Origin: JAKOWB01 sp038363005
GTDB taxonomy: Bacteria > Pseudomonadota > Alphaproteobacteria > Kiloniellales > JACOMY01
Assembly (NCBI GenBank): GCA_038363005.1
Contig: JBBQBI010000013.1
Coordinates: forward strand, 1 to 64,000
DNA: 64,000 bases
Reading direction: 5' to 3'
The translations under genes and the position numbers were made by a program. Position 1 is the stretch's first letter. The number at the start of each line of letters is the position of its first letter. Below are positions 30,795 through 40,192 of the stretch, in pieces. Under the pieces are notes generated by a model that was not told the origin of the DNA, made no database searches, and saw only the letters and a program-made list of their open reading frames with translations.

Positions 30795-33533
30795 ATGAGT
30801 GACCCCGGCGACCTGGCCCTGGTCGGCGGCCGCACCGCGCCGCCGGCGCTGGTGGTGGGGCCGGCCGGCATCCTGTGGCTCACCGCCGACGGCGAGACCT
30901 TGACGCCCAGCCGCCATGAACTGGCGGCCCTGGCGCGCCGCACGCCGCCGCTGGTCTGCCACAAGCCCAGCCTCTGCCGGCGCCTGAACATCGAGCCCTT
31001 CCCGGCGCTCGACCTGCTGGAACTGCATGCCTTCGTGCGCCCGGCGCGGCCGGTGGTGCCCACCCTGGGCGGCCTGGCCGATGCGCTGGGCTGGGCCCGC
31101 GCCGGCGACCTGGAGGGCCAGGCGCTGCTGCTGTTCCAGGCCACCGACCGGCTGCTGGGCGAGGCCGGGCAGCAGGAGCCGCGCCAGGCCCTGGCGCTGG
31201 CTTTCACCCTGGCCCGCGCCGGCTGGCTGTGGGGACCGCCGCTGCTGGCGGCGCTGGGCTTCGACGGCCGCGACCTGCCGAAGACCCGCGGCCTGGAGGC
31301 CTGGGAGCGCCTGGCACGCTGGGAGGACGCGGCGCCGCCGCCACCGGCCGGACAGCAGCCGGTGAGCCCCACCGAGGCGCGCCAGCGCCTGGCCGAGACC
31401 CTGGGCCCGGCGGCCGAGGACCGGCCGCAGCAGGCCGACTTCGCCTCCGCCCTCTGCCAGGCCTTCGACCCGCGCGACGCCCAGGACCAGCCGCATATGG
31501 TGCTGGCCGAGGCCGGCACCGGCGTCGGCAAGACCCTGGGCTACCTCGCCCCTGCCAGCCTCTGGGCGGAGAAGAACCAGGGCACGGTCTTCCTCTCCAC
31601 CTATACCCGGAACCTGCAGCAGCAACTCGACCAGGAGCTCGACCGGCTCTATCCCGACCCGGGCGAGAAGTCCTCCAAGGTCGTGGTGCGCAAGGGGCGG
31701 GAAAACTACCTCTGCCTGCTGAACTACGCCGACGCGGTCGGCACCGCGATGACGCGGCCCGGCGAGATCCTGGCCCTCGGCCTGATGGCGCGCTGGCTGC
31801 TGGCGACGCGCGACGGCGACATGGTGGGCGGCGACTTCCCCGGCTGGCTGCCCGACCTGGTGGGGCGCGAGCGCACGCTGGGCCTGACCGACCGGCGCGG
31901 CGAATGCATCTATGCCGCCTGCCCGCACTATGGCCGCTGCTTCATCGAACGCTCGCAGCGCAAGGCGCGGCGCGCCCGCCTGGTGGTGGCCAACCACGCC
32001 CTGGTGCTGGCCCAGGCGGCCGGTGCCAACGACGACGCCCTGCCGACCACCCGCCTGGTGTTCGACGAGGGCCATCACTTGTTCGAGGCCGCCGATAGCG
32101 CCTTCGCCCAGCATCTCTCCGGCCGCGAGACGGCGGAGCTGCGGCGCTGGCTGCTGGGCAGCGACAGCGGCCGCAATGCCACGCGGCTGCGCGGCCTGCA
32201 GCGCCGCCTGGAAGACCTGGTGCTGGACGACGCGCCGGCCGCCACCGCGCTGGAGGCGCTGCTGCTGGGCGCCCGCGCGCTGCCCGGCGAGGGTTGGCGC
32301 GCGCGGCTCGACGAGGGCCGGCCGCAAGGCACCACCGAGGCCTTCCTGGAGGCGGTACGCCAGCAGGTGCTGGCACGCACCGACCGCATCGAAGACGGCT
32401 ACGACCTGGAGTGCGACAGCCAGCCAGCTGCGCCGGCGGTGCTGGAGGCGGCGGCGCGACTGGATGCGCAGTTCGGCCTGCTGCAGCGCCCGGCGGCGGA
32501 GCTGCTGGGCCGCCTGACCGCCATCCTGGACGAGGGCGCCGAGACGCTGGACGCCGACCAGCGCCGCCGGCTGGAGGGTGCCATCCGCAGCCTGCAGCGC
32601 CGCACCCTGGACCCGGTGCTGGGCTGGCGCGCCATGCTGGCCTCGCTGTCCGGCGACACGCCGCCGCAGTTCGTCGACTGGATGGCGGTGGAGCGCACCG
32701 AGGGACGCGCCGTCGACCTGGGCCTCTATCGCCACTGGCTGGACCCGCTGCAGCCCTTCGCCGAGGTGGTGGTGAAGCCGGCTCACGGCCTGGTCGTGAC
32801 CTCGGCCACCTTGACCGACGCCGGTGGCGAGGGCGAGCAGGACTGGGCCCGCGCCGAACGCCGCGCCGGCGCGCCGCAGGCCGGGGTGACGGCGATCCGC
32901 GCCCGCGTGCCCTCGCCCTTCGACTACGCCAGCCAGACGCGGCTCTTCATCGTCACCGACGTGACCAAGGGGCACATCGAATCCCTAGCCAGCGCCTATC
33001 GCGCACTGATCCTGGCGTCCGGCGGCGGCGCGCTGGGGCTCTTCACCTCGATCGCCCGGCTGCGCGGCGTGCAGCGCCACCTGGCGCCGGCGCTGGCGGC
33101 CGAGGGGCTGGAGCTCTTTGCCCAGCACGTCGACCCCTTCGACACCGCGACCCTGGTGGAGATTTTCCGCGCCGAGCAGGATGCCTCGCTCCTCGGCACC
33201 GACGCGGTGCGCGACGGGGTGGACGTGCCGGGGCGTTCGCTGCGCCTGGTGGTGTTCGACCGCGTGCCCTGGCCACGGCCGGACATCCGCCACCGCGCCA
33301 GGCGCGCCGCCTTCGGCGGCAAGGACTATGACGAGGAGACGGTGCGGCGCCGCCTGCGCCAGGCCTTCGGCCGGCTGATCCGCCGGGCCGACGACCAGGG
33401 CGTCTTCGTGGTGCTGGATTCCGGCCTGCCGACGCGGCTGCTGACCGCCTTCCCGGCCGGCGTACCGGTGGCCCGGGTGGGGCTGGCGGAGGCGGTGGCG
33501 GCGACCCGCGGCTTCCTCAACCCACCCCGATGA
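30795..33533 (+). CDS. DinG/XPD-type ATP-dependent DNA helicase
   Basis: This 912-residue SF2 helicase has Walker A AEAGTGVGKT at about residue 240 and a DEGH box in VFDEGHHLFE. Four cysteines (YLCLL, GECIYAAC and CPHYGRC) are consistent with an XPD-type 4Fe-4S cluster. Motif VI-like sequences RRRLRQAFGRLIRRADDQG close the protein. The first 210 residues are extra to the helicase core and do not show an intact exonuclease motif. The ATG at 30795 is the first start clear of the divergent sigma promoter region. Its 3' end overlaps the AEC transporter gene by 17 bp. Confidence 0.9.
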   Translation: MSDPGDLALVGGRTAPPALVVGPAGILWLTADGETLTPSRHELAALARRTPPLVCHKPSLCRRLNIEPFPALDLLELHAFVRPARPVVPTLGGLADALGWARAGDLEGQALLLFQATDRLLGEAGQQEPRQALALAFTLARAGWLWGPPLLAALGFDGRDLPKTRGLEAWERLARWEDAAPPPPAGQQPVSPTEARQRLAETLGPAAEDRPQQADFASALCQAFDPRDAQDQPHMVLAEAGTGVGKTLGYLAPASLWAEKNQGTVFLSTYTRNLQQQLDQELDRLYPDPGEKSSKVVVRKGRENYLCLLNYADAVGTAMTRPGEILALGLMARWLLATRDGDMVGGDFPGWLPDLVGRERTLGLTDRRGECIYAACPHYGRCFIERSQRKARRARLVVANHALVLAQAAGANDDALPTTRLVFDEGHHLFEAADSAFAQHLSGRETAELRRWLLGSDSGRNATRLRGLQRRLEDLVLDDAPAATALEALLLGARALPGEGWRARLDEGRPQGTTEAFLEAVRQQVLARTDRIEDGYDLECDSQPAAPAVLEAAARLDAQFGLLQRPAAELLGRLTAILDEGAETLDADQRRRLEGAIRSLQRRTLDPVLGWRAMLASLSGDTPPQFVDWMAVERTEGRAVDLGLYRHWLDPLQPFAEVVVKPAHGLVVTSATLTDAGGEGEQDWARAERRAGAPQAGVTAIRARVPSPFDYASQTRLFIVTDVTKGHIESLASAYRALILASGGGALGLFTSIARLRGVQRHLAPALAAEGLELFAQHVDPFDTATLVEIFRAEQDASLLGTDAVRDGVDVPGRSLRLVVFDRVPWPRPDIRHRARRAAFGGKDYDEETVRRRLRQAFGRLIRRADDQGVFVVLDSGLPTRLLTAFPAGVPVARVGLAEAVAATRGFLNPPR

Positions 33534-34455
33534 CCAGGAAGATCGCCGTCAGGGTGAAGACCGAGACGACGGTGGAAACCAGGATCACCGAGGTGGCGCG
33601 CTGGATGTAGACATCGTAGCGCTGCGCCAGCACGAAGCTCAGCGCGCCGGTTGGCAAGGCGGCGAGGATGACCGACGAGGCGGCCCAGATGGGATCGAGG
33701 TGGAAGACCTCGTAGGCCAGCCACCAGGTCAGCAGCGGCTGCGCCACCAGCTTCAGCAGCGTGACCCACAGCACCTCGCCCAGATCGGCGCGCAGCGGCT
33801 TGCCGACCATGAAGAGGCCGATGGCGAAGAGCGCGCAGGGACCCGCGGTGGCACCCAGCAGGTCGGCGAAGGTGACGAAGGCGACCGGCGGCGTCACCTG
33901 CAGGGCGGAGGCCAGAAGACCGGCGGCGGCCGACATCATCAGCGGCGAGCGCAGTACGCCGCTGGCGATCTTGCGCAGGATCGGCAGGAAGCCCGACCCG
34001 GCATGGGCATCGATCTCCAGGATGGCCGTCACCACCCCCATGACCAGCACGCCGTTGAACAGCGACGAGATCACCGCCGGCAGGCGGGCGGCGTCGCCAT
34101 AGGCGATGAACAGCAGCGGAATGCCCATGTAGCCGGTGTTGGCGAAGATCGCCGACATGGCGTGCAGCCCCAGCCCGCCGACCCGGTTGGGAAAGGCGAA
34201 GCGGGCGATCACCATGGCCACCACGAAGAGGATCGCCGCCGCGCCGCCATAGGCGCCCAGGAAGGCCAGGTTGAAGGCGTCCTCCACTGGCACCCGGCTC
34301 ATCGCTATGAAGAACAGCGCCGGCAGCGCCACATAGTAGACATAGCCATTCAACGCCTGGCTGGAGCCCTGGCCCAGCAGGCCGAAGCGGCCGCAGAGAT
34401 AGCCGGCCAGCATGATGCCGAAGACCGGCAGGACGACGTTGACGACGGCGAGCAT
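33517..34455 (-). CDS. AEC-family (auxin efflux carrier-like) transporter
   Basis: This 312-residue membrane protein has about ten helices in two inverted repeats. It begins LAVVNVVLPVFGIMLAGYLCG and contains NTGYMGIPLLF and ALPTGALSFVLAQRYD, blocks typical of AEC permeases of malonate or small organic acids. The start at 34455 matches the family N-terminus. A longer open frame lacks support. No substrate is predicted. Confidence 0.88.
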   Translation of the reverse strand: MLAVVNVVLPVFGIMLAGYLCGRFGLLGQGSSQALNGYVYYVALPALFFIAMSRVPVEDAFNLAFLGAYGGAAAILFVVAMVIARFAFPNRVGGLGLHAMSAIFANTGYMGIPLLFIAYGDAARLPAVISSLFNGVLVMGVVTAILEIDAHAGSGFLPILRKIASGVLRSPLMMSAAAGLLASALQVTPPVAFVTFADLLGATAGPCALFAIGLFMVGKPLRADLGEVLWVTLLKLVAQPLLTWWLAYEVFHLDPIWAASSVILAALPTGALSFVLAQRYDVYIQRATSVILVSTVVSVFTLTAIFLVIGVG

Positions 34456-34592
34456 GTTGCAGCGCACCCTGCCGGCTGGCCCCGGCGCCGTCGAGCCCCT
34501 TTCCGGGCATGGCCCCCTGCGTCGGCGGCTCGACTTGACTGCGCCGGCCGCTTCCGCCACCACGAGCGCCAGCCACGAGAGAAGGAAGCCCC

Positions 34593-34997
34593 ATGCTGAC
34601 CCCGCACGCCGCGCTGATCCACGCCATGGTGATCATCTCCGCCAGCGACCGCGACATGGCGGATGCCGAGCTGCATGCCATCGGCGAGATCGTGCAGCAC
34701 CTGCCGGCCTTCCGCGGCTATGACCACGACAGCCTGACCGCCGACGCCCGCGCCTGTGGCCGCCTGGTGCGCCAGGAGGACGGCTTCCGCCAGACGCTGG
34801 AGCTGATCGCCCTGTCGCTGCCCCCCCACCTGCGCGAGACCTGCTACGCGCTGGCCTGCGACGTCGCCGCCGCCAGCGGCAAGGTGTCGCCGGAAGAGGC
34901 CCGCGTGCTGCAGCTGCTGCGCCAGCACCTGAAGCTCGACCGCCTGGTCACCGCCGCCATCGAGCGCGCGGCCCGGGCGAGGCACATGAAGCTGTAG
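34593..34997 (+). CDS. TerB-like (tellurite resistance TerB-fold) protein
   Basis: This 134-residue all-helical protein resembles the TerB/DjlA-N domain, with HAMVIISASDRDMADAELHAIGEIV and a second repeat SGKVSPEEARVLQLLRQHLKLD. Acidic residues in both halves recall the metal-binding surface of TerB. There is no ter operon here, so resistance to tellurite is not implied. AGAGAAGGAAG precedes the ATG. Confidence 0.8.
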   Translation: MLTPHAALIHAMVIISASDRDMADAELHAIGEIVQHLPAFRGYDHDSLTADARACGRLVRQEDGFRQTLELIALSLPPHLRETCYALACDVAAASGKVSPEEARVLQLLRQHLKLDRLVTAAIERAARARHMKL

Positions 34998-35066
34998 GGC
35001 AATCCCGCCCCTGCGGCCCCCCGCCACGCTTGGCGCGACCGCCCCGCCGGCCTAGCTTGCCGGCCC

Positions 35067-36104
35067 ATGACGCCCGCCGCCCCACGCTCCGTTCTGCTCT
35101 GGCTGCTCGCCATCGCGGCGATGATCTTCGCCATGGCGGTGATTGGCGCCATCACGCGGCTGACCGAGAGCGGGCTGTCGATCATGGAGTGGGCGCCCTT
35201 CAGCGGCGCGCTGCCGCCGCTGAGCCAGGCCGAATGGGAGAGGCTGTTCGGCCTCTACCAGCAGATCCCGGAGTACAAGCTGCAGAACGCCGGCATGAGC
35301 CTGGCCGACTTCCAGCAGATCTTCTGGTGGGAGTGGATCCACCGCCTGTGGGGCCGGCTGATCGGCGTGGTCTTCCTGGTCCCCTTCCTCTGGTTCCTGT
35401 GGAAGCGGCGGCTGCCCGGCTGGTTCAAGCCACACGGCTGGGCGCTGCTGCTGCTGGGCGGCGCGCAGGGCGCGCTGGGCTGGTTCATGGTGGCCAGCGG
35501 CTTCGCCGAGCGCACCGACGTCAGCCAGTACCGCCTGGCGGCGCACCTCTTCCTGGCGCTGGCACTCTATGCCTATGTGGTCTGGCTGGCGCTGCGCCTG
35601 GCCCGCCCGGCGCCGGCGGCGCTGGCCGCGGCGCGCGGCCTCAGGCGCGGGCTCAAGGCGCTGCTGATGCTGCTGGCGGTGACCATCGTGTCGGGCGCCT
35701 TCGTCGCCGGGCTGGACGCCGGCCTGACCTACAACAGCTATCCGCTGATGGACGGCCACCTGGTACCGCGCGGCTACTGGATGCAGGAGCCGCCGCTGTC
35801 GAACCTGTTCGAGAACGTCGCCGCGGTGCAGTTCAATCACCGCCTGCTGACCCACCTGACGGCGCTGCTGGCGCTGGGCCTGTGGGTCTGGTCCTGGCGG
35901 CTGGCGTTGCCGGCGCCGGCGCGTCGGGCGCTGGCCGCGCTGGGCCTGCTGGTGCTGCTGCAGATCGGCCTTGGCATCGTCACGCTGCTGGCCGCCGTGC
36001 CCGTCGTCCTGGGCGCGCTGCACCAGGCCGGGGCCATCCTCGTCTTGACCGCGACCCTGGCGGCGCTCTACCTCGTGCGCCATGAACGAGCAGAGCCCGC
36101 CTGA
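35067..36104 (+). CDS. ctaA: Heme A synthase (COX15/CtaA)
   Basis: This 345-residue membrane enzyme oxidises heme O to heme A for cytochrome c oxidase. Eight transmembrane helices are seen. Heme-ligand histidines are in WEWIHRLWGR, RLAAHLFLA, QFNHRLLTH and LGALHQAGA. The extracellular LTYNSYPLMDG block is diagnostic. The next gene (CobW) starts 23 bp inside its 3' end. Confidence 0.95.
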   Translation: MTPAAPRSVLLWLLAIAAMIFAMAVIGAITRLTESGLSIMEWAPFSGALPPLSQAEWERLFGLYQQIPEYKLQNAGMSLADFQQIFWWEWIHRLWGRLIGVVFLVPFLWFLWKRRLPGWFKPHGWALLLLGGAQGALGWFMVASGFAERTDVSQYRLAAHLFLALALYAYVVWLALRLARPAPAALAAARGLRRGLKALLMLLAVTIVSGAFVAGLDAGLTYNSYPLMDGHLVPRGYWMQEPPLSNLFENVAAVQFNHRLLTHLTALLALGLWVWSWRLALPAPARRALAALGLLVLLQIGLGIVTLLAAVPVVLGALHQAGAILVLTATLAALYLVRHERAEPA

Positions 36105-37206
36105 GGAGCCGCTTCCCGTCTCCGTCCTGACCGGCTTCCTGGGCAGCGGCAAGACCACGGTGCTGCGCCACCTGCTGTCCTGTCCCGGCATGGAGCGCAC
36201 CGCCGTCGTCATCAACGAGTTCGGCGAGATCGGCCTGGACCACCAGCTGCTGCGCAAGGTGGACGAGACCACCGTGCTGCTGCAGTCCGGCTGCCTCTGC
36301 TGCACGGTGCGCGACGATCTGGTCACCACGCTGCGCGAGCTGTTCTTCAAGCGCCGCGCTGGCGACATCCCGCGCTTCGACCGCGTGGTGGTGGAGACCA
36401 CCGGCCTGGCCGACCCGGCGCCGGTCATCCACACGCTGATGCGCGATCCGCTGCTCGGCATGGCCTATCGGCTGGACGGCGTGATCGCCACGGTCGATGC
36501 GGTGAATGGCGCGGCGACGCTGGACGCGCAGATGGAATCGGTGAAGCAGGCCGCCATGGCCGACCGCATCCTGCTGACCAAGAGCGACCTGGCGCCGGCC
36601 GAACAGACCGAAGCGCTGCGGGCCCGCCTGCGCGCGCTCAATCCCGCCGCGCCGATCCTGCCGGTGCGGGACGGCGTGGTGGCGCCCGACCTGCTGTTCA
36701 ACGCCGGGCTCTACGATCCGCTGAGCAAGACACTGGAGGTGCGCCGCTGGCTGAAGGCCGAGGCCTACGAGGCGCCTGCGCATCACGACCATGGTCATGA
36801 CCATGATCACGATCATGATCATGGGCACGACCATGATCACGCCGCGCTCGACCGCAATCGCCACGACGCGCGCATCCGCGCCTTCTGCATCACCTATGAC
36901 CAGCCGCTCGACTGGGACCGCTTCTCCGACTGGGTGGAGATGATCATCCTGGCGCATGGCCAGAACATCCTGCGCCTGAAGGGTATACTGAACGTCACCG
37001 GCGAGGCCGCGCCCGTTGTGGTGCACGGCGTGCAGCACCTGTTCCACCCGCCAGTACTGCTGGAGGCCTGGCCCGACGCCGACCGCCGCACCCGGCTGGT
37101 CTTCATCGTGCGCGATGCCGAGCGCATCTTCTTCGAACGTACACTCGCCAGCTTCAACGAGGGACCCGGCAAGGTCCCCGCGACCCCGGAAGGAGCCCCC
37201 GCATGA
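36082..37206 (+). CDS. CobW/COG0523 metal-chaperone GTPase
   Basis: This 374-residue G3E GTPase has Walker A GFLGSGKTT, the metal-binding CXCC motif SGCLCCTVRDD and the guanine-specificity TKSD. A His/Asp/Gly-rich stretch (about residues 234-254), encoded by six-base repeats, provides a metal-storage loop before the CobW C-terminal domain. COG0523 members deliver Zn, Co or other metals. Zinc is common, but the target here is unknown. It overlaps ctaA by 23 bp and the GST gene by four bases. Confidence 0.93.
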   Translation: MNEQSPPEEPLPVSVLTGFLGSGKTTVLRHLLSCPGMERTAVVINEFGEIGLDHQLLRKVDETTVLLQSGCLCCTVRDDLVTTLRELFFKRRAGDIPRFDRVVVETTGLADPAPVIHTLMRDPLLGMAYRLDGVIATVDAVNGAATLDAQMESVKQAAMADRILLTKSDLAPAEQTEALRARLRALNPAAPILPVRDGVVAPDLLFNAGLYDPLSKTLEVRRWLKAEAYEAPAHHDHGHDHDHDHDHGHDHDHAALDRNRHDARIRAFCITYDQPLDWDRFSDWVEMIILAHGQNILRLKGILNVTGEAAPVVVHGVQHLFHPPVLLEAWPDADRRTRLVFIVRDAERIFFERTLASFNEGPGKVPATPEGAPA

Positions 37207-37841
37207 TCGTCATCGGCCGCGACCTCTCGCCCTTCGTGCGGCGAGTCTTGGTGAGCCTGAAGCTGACCGGCCTGCCGCACGAGCAGCGCCCGCTGTCCAC
37301 CGGCGGCGACCTGGAGGCGATCCGCGCCATCAATCCGCTGGCCCGCGTGCCCGCCCTGCTGTTGGGCGACGACGAGCCGCCGCTGGTCGATTCTTGGGCC
37401 ATCCTGGATCACATCGACGAGCAGGCCGGCCCGGAGAAGGCGTTGATTCCTCCCAGGGGCAAGGCGCGCCGCGACGTGCTGCGCCTGGTCGCCATCGGCA
37501 CCGGCGCGGCGGAGAAGGGCGTGCAGTCCTTCTACGAGCGCACGCGCCGCCCGGCCGACAAGGTCCATGCGCCCTGGCATGAGCACTGCGACGCCCAGGT
37601 CACCGGCGGCCTGAAGCTGCTCGACCAGGCGGCTGGCGAAGCGGCGGCCAAGGGCTGGCCCTATCTGACCGGCGAGCGCATCACCCAGGCCGACATCACC
37701 GCCGCCGTGGCGCTCGACTTCATCCGCTTCACCGCGCCCTATCAGGTCGACGCCGCCCGGCTGCCGCACCTGACCGCGCTGGCCGAGCGGCTCTACGCCC
37801 TGCCGGCCTTCCAGGAAACCTCGCTGGAGCAGTTCCGATGA
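37203..37841 (+). CDS. Glutathione S-transferase-family protein
   Basis: This 212-residue GST-fold protein has an N-terminal thioredoxin domain (RDLSPFVRRVLVSLKLTGLPHE; Ser at the usual catalytic position) and an all-helical C-terminal domain ending LERLYALPAFQETSLEQ-like. The glutathione-binding NPLARVPALLL and D-S pair VDSWAILDHID are present. It overlaps cobW by four bases and the next gene by four. The substrate is unknown. Confidence 0.88.
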   Translation: MIVIGRDLSPFVRRVLVSLKLTGLPHEQRPLSTGGDLEAIRAINPLARVPALLLGDDEPPLVDSWAILDHIDEQAGPEKALIPPRGKARRDVLRLVAIGTGAAEKGVQSFYERTRRPADKVHAPWHEHCDAQVTGGLKLLDQAAGEAAAKGWPYLTGERITQADITAAVALDFIRFTAPYQVDAARLPHLTALAERLYALPAFQETSLEQFR

Positions 37842-38272
37842 CCCTGACCCTGACGCAGGCGACCGAGATCCTGGCGACGGCGCGGGCCAGCGCCGTGGCG
37901 CGCAACGCCAAGCCGCTGGCCTTCGCCGTGGTCGACGCCGGCGGCAATCCGCTGGCGCTGCAGCGCGACGAGAGGGCCGGCCATTTGCGCATCCAGATCG
38001 CGCTGAACAAGGCCTGGGGCTGCATCGCGCTCGGCATGTCGTCGGGCCGCCTGGCGCGCACCATCGAGCAGCACACCAACTGGTGGGTCGGGCTGTCGGG
38101 CACCGCCGGCGGGCGGCTGGTCCCCTCGCCCGGCGGCGTCTTCATCCGCTCGCCCGAAGGCCTGGTGCTGGGTGCCTTCGGCATCTCCGGCGAGGCCTCG
38201 GCGATCGACGAGGAGATCGCTGTGGAGGCGATCGAGGCAACCGGCCTGGAGGCCGATACCGAGGGCGACTGA
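37838..38272 (+). CDS. GlcG/HbpS-family (DUF336) protein
   Basis: This 144-residue protein of the GlcG/PduO-C/HbpS family begins LTQATEILATARASAVARN and has FAVVDAGGNPLALQRDE and GLSGTAGGRLVPSPGGVFI. HbpS members bind heme or iron, and PduO-C members bind corrinoid. Given heme A synthase and a CobW GTPase in the same transcript, heme or metal handling is plausible but unproven. It overlaps the GST gene by four bases. Confidence 0.85.
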   Translation: MTLTLTQATEILATARASAVARNAKPLAFAVVDAGGNPLALQRDERAGHLRIQIALNKAWGCIALGMSSGRLARTIEQHTNWWVGLSGTAGGRLVPSPGGVFIRSPEGLVLGAFGISGEASAIDEEIAVEAIEATGLEADTEGD

Positions 38273-38273
38273 G

Positions 38274-39110
38274 ATGACCGGAGACGATGGCGAGTGGCGG
38301 CGGCTCAACCGCGCCAACTGGGACGAGCGCGTCGCCTATCACCTGGCGACACCGACCTATGAGCTGGACAGCCTGCGGGCCGGCCGGGGCCGGCTGGAGC
38401 CGATCGAGGAGGCCGAGCTGGGTTCCGTCGAGGGCCTGCGCCTGCTGCACCTGCAGTGTCACTTCGGCCGCGACAGCCTGACCCTGGCACAGCGCGGCGC
38501 CACGGTCGTCGGCCTGGATTTTTCGGCCGAGGCCGTTGCCGCGGCGCGGCGCCTGGCCGAAGAGCTGGGGCTGACGGCGCGGGCACGCTTTGTCGAGAGC
38601 GATCTCTACGCGGCGCGCGAGGCGCTGCCGGAGCCGGCTTCTTTCGACCGCGTCTACGTCACCTGGGGCACCATCTGCTGGCTGCCCGACATCGTCGAAT
38701 GGGCCCGCATCGTCGCCTGGTTCCTGAAGCCCGGCGGGCGCTTCTATTTCGCCGAGGGTCACCCCGCCGCGCTGGTGCTGGACGACCTGCGCCGGCAGCC
38801 GGACGGCATGCCCGGCCTGACCTATCCCTACTTCTCGCGCCAGCCGCTGGCGCTGGACGATCCCAGCGATTACGCCGATCCCGACGCGCGCCTGGTCAAC
38901 AGCCGCACGCGCGAATGGCTGCACCCACTGGGCAGCGTGGTGAACGCGCTGATCGGCGCCGGCCTGCGGCTCGACTTCCTCAACGAGCACGACGCCGTGC
39001 CCTGGCGCATGTTCGCCGCGATGGTGGAAGGGCCCGACAGCCTGTGGCGCTGGCCGGACGAGGCGCTGCTGCCGCTGGCTTACTCGCTGAGCGCTAGCAA
39101 GCCGTCCTGA
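38274..39110 (+). CDS. Class I SAM-dependent methyltransferase
   Basis: This 278-residue protein has a Rossmann fold. The SAM-binding motif I variant is RLLHLQCHFGRDSLTLAQRGATVVGLDFSAEAV. This LHLQCHxGxD form is typical of a bacterial group of unknown substrate. A hydrophobic motif after it (VTWGTICWLPDIVEWARIVAW) and motif FLKPGGRFYF complete the core. ATG at 38274 follows the stop of the previous gene by one base with GAG between. Confidence 0.88.
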   Translation: MTGDDGEWRRLNRANWDERVAYHLATPTYELDSLRAGRGRLEPIEEAELGSVEGLRLLHLQCHFGRDSLTLAQRGATVVGLDFSAEAVAAARRLAEELGLTARARFVESDLYAAREALPEPASFDRVYVTWGTICWLPDIVEWARIVAWFLKPGGRFYFAEGHPAALVLDDLRRQPDGMPGLTYPYFSRQPLALDDPSDYADPDARLVNSRTREWLHPLGSVVNALIGAGLRLDFLNEHDAVPWRMFAAMVEGPDSLWRWPDEALLPLAYSLSASKPS

Positions 39111-39111
39111 G

Positions 39112-40029
39112 CTAGCGCTTCAGCGCGACCAGGCCGACGGCGGCGACGATCAGCAGGCCGCCGATCGCGGTCGACAGCGTCGGCGTCTCGCCGACGCCGA
39201 GCCAGGTCCAGAAGGGATTCAGCACCACGTCGAGTAGCGCGAAGAGGCCGAGCTGCGTGGCCGGCAGATAACGCGCGCCGCGCGCGTAGCAGGCGATCGG
39301 CATGGCCAGCTGCACCAGCCCCATCAGGCCGATCAGCCCCAGGTCGTGCCAAGTCGGCGGATCGGCGAAGGCGACGACCGGCAGGATGATCAGCGCCGTC
39401 AGGATGCCGCCCAGCACGAAGGCCGGCATCAGCTCGAAGGCGCGGTAGCGGCGCAGCGCCACGGTCTGTCCGGCGAAGGCAAAGGCCACCAGCACGGCAA
39501 TCACCTGGCCCAGCCAGCTGCCGCCGTCGAGCGCCAGCTGATCGACCACCATGACGCCGACGCCGCCGACCGCGACCAGGGTGGCCAGCAGCACGATCGG
39601 CGCGGTGCGCTCGCCGATCATCAGCCAAGCCAGCAGCGCGGCGAACAGCGGCGAGATCGCGGTCAGGCAGGCGACGTTGGCCACCGGTGCCAGCGACAGC
39701 GCCACCAGGTAGAGCGTCGAGCCCACGGTGAAGAAACCGGCGGCCAGCAGCACCGCCGGACGCGGGATGGCGCGCGCTTCGGACAGCAGCCGGCCGCGAT
39801 AGCGCAGGCCAAGATAGACTGACAGCCCCAGCGCCATCGACAGGCCGCGCCAGCCATTGGCCTGCCAGGGATCGTGGGCGTCGAGCAGGCGGGTGAAGAT
39901 GCCGGACAGCGACCAGCCGAGGGTGGCCAGCAGTACCAGCAGGAAGCCGGTCAGCCGGCGCGGTTCGCCGGCACTGGTGACAACCGGCATCACCGGCGGT
40001 GCCGCGGTCTGGGCTGCGATGTCTGTCAT
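39112..40029 (-). CDS. EamA/DMT-superfamily exporter
   Basis: This 305-residue membrane protein has ten transmembrane helices in two EamA repeats. Repeat landmarks are LATLGWSLSGIFTRLLDAHDPWQANGWRGL and GLVQLAMPIACYARGARYLPATQLGLF. Its stop is one base from the methyltransferase stop on the other strand. Metabolite or drug export is likely. The substrate is unknown. Confidence 0.9.
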   Translation of the reverse strand: MTDIAAQTAAPPVMPVVTSAGEPRRLTGFLLVLLATLGWSLSGIFTRLLDAHDPWQANGWRGLSMALGLSVYLGLRYRGRLLSEARAIPRPAVLLAAGFFTVGSTLYLVALSLAPVANVACLTAISPLFAALLAWLMIGERTAPIVLLATLVAVGGVGVMVVDQLALDGGSWLGQVIAVLVAFAFAGQTVALRRYRAFELMPAFVLGGILTALIILPVVAFADPPTWHDLGLIGLMGLVQLAMPIACYARGARYLPATQLGLFALLDVVLNPFWTWLGVGETPTLSTAIGGLLIVAAVGLVALKR

Positions 40030-40062
40030 GGTGGCGGCGGTGGCCGGGGTGCCTCAGGCGGC

Positions 40063-40136
40063 TGGAGCGGGTGAGGGGAATCGAACCCCCGTCGTAAGCT
40101 TGGGAAGCTTCTGCTCTACCATTGAGCTACACCCGC
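40063..40136 (-). tRNA. tRNA-Gly(CCC)
   Basis: The minus strand folds as a complete tRNA: acceptor GCGGGTG/CACCCGC with an encoded CCA and discriminator T, D arm GCTC/GAGC, and T arm GGGG/CCCC around TTCGATT. The anticodon loop TTCCCAA gives anticodon CCC. The outermost anticodon stem pair is a mismatch, as is seen in related tRNA-Gly(CCC). Confidence 0.96.
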
Positions 40137-40163
40137 GGGGCTGCTGCCCATCGCCAGCCGGAC

Positions 40164-40192
40164 ATATAAGCCATGCCGCCGGTGCGCGGCAA
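40164..40192 (-). promoter_or_regulatory. Probable promoter of tRNA-Gly
   Basis: The minus strand has TTGCCG and TTATAT separated by 17 bp. Predicted initiation is about 22 bp before the tRNA 5' end. No competing gene lies on this strand. Confidence 0.6.

Noticed and set aside
30069..32975. A 968-codon open frame on the minus strand through the helicase gene
   Set aside because: Only its last 204 codons (to 30683) encode a recognisable ECF sigma factor. The rest is antisense to a conserved DinG-type helicase and is an effect of high GC.
36781..36843. Short repeats that could be mistaken for a CRISPR or microsatellite locus
   Set aside because: They are in-frame codons for the His-rich loop of CobW. 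No spacers or cas genes are present.
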